From Rhipicephalus microplus (taxonomy: Eukaryota > Arthropoda > Arachnida > Ixodida > Ixodidae), in contig NC_134710.1 in NCBI RefSeq assembly GCF_043290135.1, positions 134,430,655 through 134,494,654 on the forward strand: a stretch of 64,000 bases of DNA, in the 5' to 3' direction. Position 1 is the first letter of the stretch. Each line of letters starts with the position of its first letter. The position numbers and the translations under genes are program-made. Below, in pieces: positions 57,501 through 64,000 of this stretch. The notes under the pieces were generated by a model that saw nothing but the letters and a program-made list of their open reading frames with translations, was not told the DNA's origin and made no database searches.

Positions 57501-59435
57501 TGCATTGTTGTTGTACTGTTCAGTGTGTTCAATGAAACAAGAAGACCTTTCTAGATTGCAAGAGCTTTCATTTTGCTTGTGTTAGCTGTATTTAATGCAT
57601 GCACGTTAAAAACACATGCATTACACTGCACTCACGCACAGCAATAAAAAAGGGCCCCGTAATTTTCGATCAGATAAAAAAGAACCATCATTGTAACAAA
57701 CATCATGGCTATCTAAGCAGTGCCGCCAGGGAAAATATCAAATCAGAATATAAGGTCAATTAAAAAAATACGCCTAGTAGTCAGCACTTTGCACAAAGTT
57801 GAGCAACGTGATCTGCTTTTCGCCACTGTTCGCCGTTGGTGGTGCCACTAGTACTGCTCAAAGCAGCAGCGCATGAGGCAAATAGGGAATCTTGCATTCT
57901 GATATTATTGGGAAATGTGGTTTATTTTTCTGTATATAATTACCCTGTATTGTTACATGTTTGTGGGCTGCCGCAGTGGTGCTTGACTGTTGACCCGTAG
58001 GATGGAGGTTCGATCGTAGCCCTGGCAGTCGAATTTTAATGGAGGCAAAATGCATGAGGCCCACATAATTAGATTTAGGTGCAGATTGTAAAGAGCCCTG
58101 GGTGGTTCAAATTTATGGAGCCCTCCACTGCAGCATTTCTCATAGCCCAAGTCACTTTGGGACATTAAACCCCATAAACCAAACAGCCAACAAAGTTTGT
58201 GCAAACTAGGTTTTACGTGGCAAACATCAGATGTTTGTGATACATAACCGAATCAAGTCAATAATGACCATGTATTACGGCTGTCCTTTTGAAATGTGAG
58301 GGGGAAAAGAGGGGGGCATACACCACGATGAATGTTTGTTAAAACGAGTTACACTGAGACCTTTCCAATTATTTTTACTATTTTTACATGCTTATAGGTT
58401 CAGGAAACCTGCTTTCTGAGAACTTCAATCCTGCATGCTACCTCCTGGAGAATTACAACAGCACGAGGTAAGGCTAGGCCTTTGGGTGCTTCGCTCTATG
58501 GTCTTGTTTACAGTATGGTGGTGGTTTATTCCAGTGTTGTTGCCTCTGTTGCTATGGGCTGCTGTTTTATAGTTTTGCATTCAAATGCAGGCAATAATGT
58601 TCTCATGGCTCTGAAATGTGGTTGTGCATTATTGTTACACACAGTGAAAGGGTCAGTTGTGCTGTGCTGCTTATTTGTGGTATATGCTTAGAAAGCAGTT
58701 ACAAAGGTCTTTATAGCAGTTAATGTACCACTGGCCTAAGTTAGCAGCTGCAAGCTCTTTGCAGGTATCGCAAATGCAGTAGTTGAAATTATGATAAAAT
58801 TTGTACGTCATGTACACTTTCTGAAGGAGAAACAGTGGAAACTCAGTTTTATTACTCTGACCTTGGCATTTCAGTTTCAGTGACTTGAAAGCTGGGCTGC
58901 AAAGCCTAAAGCGGAAAGTTGGCCAGCTACAAGAAGGTCCATCATCATTTCTGAAGTCGAATGTGAATTCCATTGTTGTTTGCCTAGATGTACTTCATGG
59001 TGGGTGCCTTAAAATTATATGGATTGAATTAAAACTGTCTGTCTGTGAACCATGAGTTTTCATGGCTTTTTTTTTTTTAAACTTTTGTCACTGAAATCAT
59101 TAGAACTTCAGAAGGCCATGGAGAAGGATAAGCAAGAGATGGGGTCTGACTTGACTGAAAAGCTTTACGAAGCTGTCACAAGTGAGTATTACGTTGGGTT
59201 TCGGTTTGCTTTAATGTCTATTGATGTAATGTTTTCAATTTTAATTCATATTTTGATTTGGTAATGTTTTCCTAATATTTCAATTAAAGGATCCAAGAAT
59301 GAGGCAGAAAACATCTTTGAATCCATTTTGGCCAGAAAAGATCAAGCAGATTCAACACGCAATGCCCTAGGAATCTTGCAAAAGTTTAGGTTTCTTTTTA
59401 ACCTTCCCGTCACCATTGAGAAGAACATCCAAAAG
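42490..59435 (+). CDS. EXOC2: Exocyst complex component 2 (Sec5), N-terminal part, eight exons
   Basis: Sec5 is a core subunit of the exocyst, which tethers secretory vesicles to the plasma membrane. Its N-terminal IPT/TIG domain binds Ral GTPases. Coding exons are 42490-42598, 42703-42873, 46098-46230, 55192-55235, 58398-58467, 58875-58999, 59104-59181 and 59290-59435. All junctions agree in phase and give 292 codons. Residues 1-90 form the IPT/TIG domain ([36 protein letters not shown]). Then come [22 protein letters not shown], a helical Sec5 region ([14 protein letters not shown]) and [20 protein letters not shown]. This order matches animal Sec5 throughout. The gene continues past 59435 and past the window. 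The start ATG lies 12 bases after a splice acceptor. Confidence 0.93.
42703..42873 (+). CDS. EXOC2: EXOC2 coding exon 2
   Basis: Acceptor CTCCTGCAG, donor TATAG|GTAAGT. It encodes the rest of the IPT/TIG domain, including TICGVDC and [11 protein letters not shown]. Confidence 0.93.
43161..43238. repeat. Short tandem repeat in EXOC2 intron 2
   Basis: ATTCTCCTGGGAAATATCAT occurs twice with a partial third copy. Unit about 30 bp. Confidence 0.8.
43982..44095. repeat. Imperfect inverted repeat, about 38-bp arms
   Basis: GGCATGAAAAAA and CAATCACAAAAGAGG on the left are mirrored at 44049-44095. The loop is about 28 bp. It could be a small fold-back element. Confidence 0.6.
44535..45055. repeat. 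Diverged direct duplication in EXOC2 intron 2
   Basis: About 150 bp at 44535-44690 reappear at 44905-45055, with shared blocks AGCAGTGTGAT, AAAAGAGACGCTA and AATCTACAG. The offset is about 370 bp. The copies are old, with many substitutions and gaps. Confidence 0.6.
46098..46230 (+). CDS. EXOC2: EXOC2 coding exon 3
   Basis: Acceptor TTTTTGTAG. Encodes [19 protein letters not shown] and PLGISDE. The next exon requires phase 2, which allows the donor CCGT|GTTAGT (end 46230, preferred) or GATGA|GTCCGT (end 46224). The two choices differ by two residues. Confidence 0.85.
47362..48340 (+). pseudogene. LINE APE endonuclease, catalytic residues retained
   Basis: The frame from ATG 47362 keeps the expected motifs in order: [10 protein letters not shown] (N), [10 protein letters not shown] (E), ICGDMNVNI (D, N), [11 protein letters not shown] (D) and [10 protein letters not shown] (D, H). 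It then reads into a linker. Near 48340 the homologous frame shifts by one base to [20 protein letters not shown]. The endonuclease half is unbroken, unlike the RT half. Confidence 0.75.
48341..50229 (+). pseudogene. LINE reverse transcriptase, many lesions
   Basis: Readable RT segments are spread over three frames: the pre-RT region to 48799, [20 protein letters not shown] near 49130-49190, [20 protein letters not shown] and the catalytic YADDTTIF near 49395, and the thumb ([20 protein letters not shown]) in another frame. The C-terminal end is at 49858-50229. Stops at 48797 and 48872 and several frameshifts inactivate it. Confidence 0.8.
51930..52220. repeat. Degenerate copies of the 147-bp satellite
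   Basis: CATGACATG and CATGCCACGTTCATGATGG blocks, with CGTTTCGCCAGCTTCACAT, match the monomers at 53230-54035. About two monomers are present, more diverged. Confidence 0.6.
52337..52418 (-). mobile_element. tRNA-derived SINE head, second family
   Basis: On the minus strand TGGCTCAGTGGCTACCGC (A-box) is followed by AAGTTCGATCCCATG (B-box) and then T-rich sequence. The head differs from the 10783-type family. Confidence 0.5.
52945..53176 (-). mobile_element. tRNA-derived SINE, full-length-like
   Basis: Fourth minus-strand copy of the 10783 family. The tRNA-like head ends at the CCGCGGCGGGG stretch near 53165. No target duplication longer than about 7 bp is seen. Confidence 0.8.
53230..54035. 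repeat. 147-bp tandem satellite, about five monomers
   Basis: The landmark TAGCTTCACATATACCAAAT or a variant recurs at about 53342, 53487, 53636, 53780 and 53987. Most intervals are 144-147 bp and the last is longer. Each monomer contains CATGATAATCATGA, itself palindromic, and CATGTAA-AACATGACTACATGC. The longer last interval holds a nested tandem duplication of about 75 bp (53813-53960). Confidence 0.85.
54065..54360 (-). mobile_element. I-clade LINE 3' fragment inserted in the satellite
   Basis: The minus frame 54338-54105 reads [26 protein letters not shown] and [12 protein letters not shown], the C-terminal pattern of the I-clade LINE family seen at 38700-38913. Satellite-like sequence (ATATACCAAATTTAGTATT) resumes at 54376. 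Confidence 0.7.
55192..55235 (+). CDS. EXOC2: EXOC2 coding exon 4 (44 bp)
   Basis: Acceptor TTATTTTTCAG, donor CGAAG|GTATGT. Encodes [14 protein letters not shown]. It follows an 8.96-kb intron. Confidence 0.88.
55510..55527. repeat. Poly-G tract, 18 bases
   Basis: Uninterrupted G run in EXOC2 intron 4, a candidate G-quadruplex and an assembly-error hotspot. Confidence 0.95.
55690..55805. repeat. Imperfect fold-back, about 45-bp arms
   Basis: TGCAAATCAGCA on the left is mirrored by TGCTGATTTGCA on the right, with AGAGAGGAC blocks inward. Confidence 0.65.
56582..56715 (+). mobile_element. tRNA-derived SINE, 5'-truncated
   Basis: The body and tail of the 10783 family in + orientation, from TAGACCCGTGTGCACAG to GGACGTTAAACCCCACATATC. 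The tRNA head is missing. Confidence 0.8.
57965..58190 (+). mobile_element. tRNA-derived SINE, old full-length-like copy
   Basis: The head CTGCCGCAGTGGTGCTTGACTG and B-box-like GGTTCGATCGT are followed by a diverged body ending GGGACATTAAACCCCATAAA. It is the most diverged copy in the window. Confidence 0.75.
58398..58467 (+). CDS. EXOC2: EXOC2 coding exon 5
   Basis: Acceptor TGCTTATAG, donor CACGAG|GTAAGG. Encodes [20 protein letters not shown]. Confidence 0.9.
58875..58999 (+). CDS. EXOC2: EXOC2 coding exon 6
   Basis: Acceptor GGCATTTCAG, donor CTTCATG|GTGGGT. Encodes [18 protein letters not shown] and the following helix. Confidence 0.9.
59104..59181 (+). CDS. EXOC2: EXOC2 coding exon 7
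   Basis: Acceptor GAAATCATTAG, donor GTCACAA|GTGAGT. Encodes [20 protein letters not shown]. Confidence 0.9.
59290..59435 (+). CDS. EXOC2: EXOC2 coding exon 8
   Basis: Acceptor TCAATTAAAG, donor CCAAAAG|GTATGC. Encodes [19 protein letters not shown] and [17 protein letters not shown], the best-conserved block of the window. It ends in phase 0. Confidence 0.93.
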
Positions 59436-59560
59436 GTATGCTGGCTCAGCTTTTTTCTGTATTTTTGTTTGTCTAAAATGGCCAGGACTTGTGGATATAA
59501 GTTGAAATGTCCAACATCACACTGATGTACTGATATTGTGGGTCATAGTCACTGTTTTTT

Positions 59561-59934
59561 TTACTTTAAACTTAACTTTTTTCGATTTTTGTTGTGAACA
59601 AAAACTCGCCTAAAGAAATAAAAATACAGTTTTGAAAAAAATAACACACTAATCTAAAGTTGATTTTGTGCTTCTGCTTAACATCCCTTTAGCGTTAGAG
59701 ATAGTTGGTTATAACTATCGTGCGAGACTTATGTTAAGTATTTAGCTTTACTTTAAACTTAACTTTTTTCGATTTTTGTTGTGAACAGAAACTTGCCTAA
59801 AGAAATAAAAATAAAGTTTTGAAAAAAATAACACACTAATCTAAAGTTGATTTTGTGCTTCTGCTTAACATCCCTTTAGCGTTAGAGATGGTTGGTTATA
59901 ACTATCATGCGAGACTTATGTTAAGTATTTAGCT
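59561..59934. repeat. 187-bp tandem duplication in EXOC2 intron 8
   Basis: TTACTTTAAACTTAACTTTT starts copies at 59561 and 59748. The two copies are almost identical, differing at only a few bases over 187 bp. Confidence 0.9.
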
Positions 59935-61619
59935 TCTGTTTGGACTCATGGCATACTCATAGTACATATGGTGGGCAAGTTGCATTACATCACATCAAGC
60001 CTACCTACCTATATGCTGTACTACTAAATTGCCATTTAATATCCAGAGACCCAGGCTGGGTTTTTTCAAACTGTTATTATACTCCATTTGAGAAGTTCCC
60101 TTCAGCACTATGAAGGCTACAGGCCCCCTAGCCAATAAGGAGAGTGAGTAGCCCTTCCACATCTATTTTCATCAACGTTGCGTAATCTGCTCAGCACTTC
60201 TCTGGCATCTGCTCACGTGTATAGGACGAGTGAAACAGACAGCATCACCGAAAAAAAAAAAAAGTGACTGGACCCATCGCAGTTCGTGCTCTTTGCTTTG
60301 AATTTATCAAGTCGTAATCGTGCACTGTGTGATGTGCAAGTTACAAACTGATGCTTGTATTTGATTTTAATCAGTGTCGGAACATAATGAAAAAAAAAAA
60401 AACAGCAATATTTTTGACCCGAATGAAAAGTTAACCAGAACGTTATTTGTTATTTTGTTCCAGAGTAAAAACTAAATATATTTTATCGTTTTCGGTTCGT
60501 GGGAAGACTTCGTGAAACAGAAAAACCGAGGTCATGCAGCGTAAATATCAAGGCATAACTTAGGGTACAGAAGCTGTGCGCATCGCAGACAGATATTTTA
60601 AAGTAAAGGTGTTGAATTATAGCGGAAAACTAATAAAGTCGCAACCAGAGCTGTTTGTATTATTACAAGTGGACTTTCCTGTGTCTCTCTCACAGGCCGT
60701 CGTGGAGAGGGCATTATCGGCGGCGCAGTTTGCTTGATCAGAACAGCGGTCGTGCATATCAGTGGACAGGCTTCTTCTAAGATCATGCTCACACTCTTGA
60801 CACAAACATTGAGCCTGCTCTATAAATTTCTAATTTGCTTTTTAGAAAATTACCCACTATAACTTAAAAAAGCACTAGTTTGTGTTATTTGGTTACAAAT
60901 TGATGGTGCAGTCTGCCTCAGTGGATCAGTGGCTGCGGTGCTCGGTTGCTGACACGACACCCTGCCCCTGACACACAAGGCAGTCTTTGCAGAAAAGCAG
61001 AGCCTGTGTCTGCTTTCAATCGTCTGCAAGTCAAGAATGCAGTTCTTTTCTTTAAGTCATCTAAAAGCAATTAATTATTCTTAGCTTTACTGCACAAAGT
61101 GAAGCTTTGTGCTTCGCATCACTCGCTTTTTCAAAGAGAGGCATTGGTATGTCTCATGGTACCATAAACGTGGTAGCGTTTACTAAATGTGTGTTAACAA
61201 AGTTGGACAAATAAAAACACTGTAATTGTCCTACCTCTATTGTAAGCAAAGCATGATTGCATACCTTCTGCATCGAACAGCGGCAATTCATCGCCAGCAT
61301 CACTTTTGATCGTGAAGCAGCACCGAAAGCTTGTAGAATTGTATTTCTAATGAGTTTTCAGTCATGTTTGAGCATCTAAATATGCAGCAGTTGTTTCTCA
61401 ACGCCGTTGAAGGCTGTCACAATTGTAAAATTGCAATAGAAAGATGGAAGTATCACAGAAACTACAGTGCTCGCCTAGATGCTCACGAGAACACTGCTCA
61501 CTCGAGTGCACTTACACTTCTGAGCTGAAGTGGCAGGTGGCGTCACCCGCGCTTTGCGCAGCATTTATTGTTTCATTTCCTGCTGGTGCAATGCTTCCTC
61601 GCTGATTTTTTCAGCTAGT
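59935..61619 (+). other. EXOC2 intron 8 (continuing), little structure
   Basis: No exon is recognised. A degenerate SINE head (CAGTGGCTGCGGTGCTCGG) lies at about 60912-60962. Confidence 0.5.
60912..60962 (+). mobile_element. Degenerate tRNA-SINE head fragment
   Basis: GCAGTCTGCCTCAGTGG then GTGGCTGCGGTGCTCGGTTG resembles the A-box half of the 10783-family head. The remainder is unrecognisable. Confidence 0.4.
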
Positions 61620-61639
61620 TCAGATGGGACGTGACAGAA

Positions 61640-62676
61640 CAAACCACGCTCGACTGCATTTCAAGTATCGCAGCGTCTCGGATAAATCAACATGTTAGGT
61701 TGAGAACTGCCAGCACGTTGTGTCAGGCGACCATGGTGGAAACCTGGAGCGTCATTTGCAGCGGCAAGTGTACAACAACATTCTGGCCGACAAGGCTAGC
61801 TCTACAAAGCCTTCTGTGTCAGACGAGGCGGAAGGCTGTCCAGTAGCAAAGCTCAGGCAATGGAATATACAGAGCATTTTTCAACCCACATCTTTAAAGT
61901 GTGTTTCGCTGGAAACAACAGAGGACAGCATTATGAATAGTTGCATTGAGCTAGTCACATAAAATGGTCTGCCATTTTGGCCATTTGATGACTCCGGCTT
62001 TTGCAAAATAATTGATCCTGTCCTAAAAGTGCTCAGTGCTAAGCGAGCCATCACATTTGAGTCTGTTAAGGACCGGATCCAGGAACAAGCCAAAAGCAAG
62101 AGAGAAGAAATTTCGCAGACGCTGAGGAAATGGATGTTTTCTTTGAAAATTGACTGCGCATTGTGACTTGACAGGGCTCTGCTTGGCATCAACGTATGAT
62201 ATGCTTAAAAAGGAAACCTAATTCTTCAACCACTGGACATAAAGGAGCTTTTGCTAGGCACACTGCTGAGTATCAGGGGAAAAACACTCTGTCACGCTAT
62301 GGCCTCAGTGTCACCCAAGTGTGCAATGTCGCAACTGACAATGGTGCAAACGTGCTAAAGGCTGCTCGTCTTCTCGGTGAAACAGACTATGAAACCAGGG
62401 CTTCTAGTTTAGACAAGAAGGTTGATGTGGCTACCTATAATTTGCACAGTGTAGCTCTCTACTGGACGATTCAGAGGATGCGGAGCGCCTTGGTTTTGAT
62501 GGGGCAGATTTCAAGTTTGGTGTAAGATGTGCTGCGCACGCTCTGCAGCTGGCTGTTAGCAACGCTATAAAGGACACGAGTGTCAACACCCTTATCGCAC
62601 AATGTCGTACACTTGTCAAAAACCTCCGTGCACAAAGTGCGATGAGTTTGATAAGGAAGCTAGGGCTAAGGAAGCC
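61640..62676 (+). pseudogene. BED-finger hAT transposase pseudogene, cut by a LINE
   Basis: A BED-like N-terminus (NCQHVVSGDHGGNLERHL) is followed by CIELVT, a stop, NGLPFWPFDDSGFCKIIDPV and VKDRIQEQAKSKREEI. The catalytic-core segment VCNVATDNGANVLKAARLL follows in a second frame, and GVRCAAHALQLAV with its helix in a third. These segments are in the right order for hAT transposases of the ZBED type. At least three frame changes and a stop at 61960 kill it. Similarity ends at about 62676, where the minus-strand LINE begins. The rest of the transposase should lie beyond the window. Confidence 0.75.
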
Positions 62677-64000
62677 TATTTATTTTATTTCCAGGTACTG
62701 TTGGCCGATTGGGCCGTTACATGAAATGGCAAGGCACATCTTATACAAGCCACAATGTGTCATAACATATAAACAGTGGACAAAATCTGAAATAACAACT
62801 ATCATGTCAAACATATACATACAGGGGAAAAAGAGTACAAAAATTTTACGCCATTATAATTTTCTGTACCACCTACATTATCCATACATTACATCATCTT
62901 CTGCTGAACATTAAGACTCACAATATTAAATTCTACATGTCACATGAAATTTGTGTGATTCGGTACATTCAATCATTAATTAAGAAAAAGAGCTAGCATT
63001 CATGAAGATTTACTTAGAAAATATTCTGTAGTTTTGAATTCAATTTCACAATTACACACAGCCTCTCATAAATCGTTTCTCTCTTTTATGATTCTAGGAA
63101 AATAAGAGTATGCATACGTGTTTACACGAGATTTGGGGATTCGAAAGTTGCTGCAGTAGTCACTTCGTAGGTTCTGGACGTGTTGCGGAACGAGGTGCTG
63201 TACTACATCAAAATTAAATGTATTTCGAGAAGGCAAAAACAAGAATTTTAGTTTGGCTGTACAACGGCGTTCCAAAAGGGTGGAGAAGTTTAGTTGCTGC
63301 AGTATCTCTGTCACACAACCAGTTCAAAAGTATCTTGAAAGATTAAATCTAGCCGCTCTTTGTACTTGCTCAACTTTATTGATTAGTCCTTTCTGATAAG
63401 GGTCCCATATGATACTTGCATATTCTAATGTAGGTCTTACTGTTGCTGAATGCGCTGTTAACTTTACTGGTGCTGGAGTGAGCTTTCATTTGCGACCTAA
63501 GAACTATGGCTTTTTTTCAGGGGTTGAACAAACATTATTGATATGTTGAGTCCAGTAGGTCTTTAGATATTGTCACTCCCAAGTATTCAACTTTGTTAAC
63601 GGTGTATAGTACAGTAGTACTTAGTTGATAATCAAAATAGAGGATGTGCTTAACCTTGTTTGTGATGCGTACAAGTTTTTTCTTTATTTAGCTGCATTTT
63701 CCAAGTTGCACACCACTGTTCATTAGACGTTAGCGTATCGCTGAGAATTTCGTGAGCACTGTGTGTATATATTTCCTGATAAATTAAATAATCACCCACG
63801 AATAGTCACACAGCAATATCGTCACTCATATCGGAACAAATGTCATTAATATAAATGAGAAATAATACTGGTACAAGGACAGAACCTTGGGGTACACCAG
63901 AACTTAATGTTAAACGATCTGACTGGTGGCCGTTTATGTCCACTTACTGTGTCCTGCATGACAGATATGACCTCATTGAGTTCACTATATTGCTATTTAT
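62677..64000 (-). mobile_element. LINE 3' part, decayed RT, continues off window
   Basis: On the minus strand the RT motif GVPQGSVLVPVLFLIYINDI is readable near 63890. The degraded catalytic box is FVGDYLIY near 63800, where FADD/YADD is expected. RPTLEYASIIWDPYQKGLIN and EQVQRAARFNL lie near 63400, and the C-terminal frame 63314-63066 ends YFPRIIKERNDL. The 3' end is AATAAAATAAAT at about 62677-62690. There are many stops. It is inserted into the hAT pseudogene. Confidence 0.8.

Noticed and set aside
63066..63314. 82-codon minus frame as an independent gene
   Set aside because: It is the C-terminal end of the decayed LINE (PRIIKERNDL-type ending).
1..64000. CRISPR arrays, operons, phage or bacterial defence genes
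   Set aside because: Spliced exons, SINEs and LINEs show animal nuclear DNA. The tandem repeats present lack spacer-repeat structure.

Overview
This window looks like repeat-rich nuclear DNA of an arthropod, most likely a hard tick (Ixodidae). The evidence is several copies of a tRNA-derived SINE of the type known from ixodid ticks, many decayed LINEs of several clades, a Penelope-like element, THAP and hAT transposase remnants, and intron-split host exons with GT/AG borders. No prokaryotic gene organisation is present. The species assignment is inference.

The one clearly recognisable host gene is EXOC2 (exocyst subunit Sec5) on the + strand. Eight coding exons between 42490 and 59435 give 292 codons, from the initiator ATG through the IPT/TIG domain into the start of the Sec5 helical region, and the gene continues beyond the window. 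Its introns hold a CR1/L2-like LINE, SINEs, a 147-bp satellite, an I-clade LINE fragment and recent tandem duplications. A minus-strand ORF with a strong start context (40838-41326) lies head-to-head with it.

Layout: 1-2060, hAT-like transposase pseudogene (minus, runs off the left edge). 2061-9100, mostly unassigned, with a nested fold-back of microsatellites around a palindrome. 9104-9868, TTAA-flanked MITE. 10.7-12.0 kb, two SINEs with target-site duplications. 13.7-15.2 kb, THAP-domain pseudogene. 15.7-19.7 kb, 5'-truncated LINE with an SGNH-esterase-like part, an endonuclease and RT (minus). 19.9-23 kb, MITEs, SINE, LINE fragment and a second THAP start. 23.9-28.5 kb, THAP-like coding debris split by a Penelope-like element that carries 794-bp perfect inverted arms and a 14-bp target duplication. 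29.4-29.9 kb, MITE with an 8-bp target duplication. 31.7-39.0 kb, nearly full-length I-clade LINE (gag-like ORF1, EN-RT-RNaseH ORF2), split by a 1.67-kb terminal-inverted-repeat element. 39.1-39.9 kb, a second copy of the 15.7-kb LINE family. 40.8-61 kb, candidate gene and EXOC2. 61.6-64 kb, hAT transposase pseudogene cut by a minus-strand LINE.

The most unusual structure is the Penelope-like element. A complete GIY-YIG endonuclease plus 3' region is present twice, head-to-head, around one RT-bearing body, so both strands carry long open frames and the insertion is recent enough to keep an exact target duplication.
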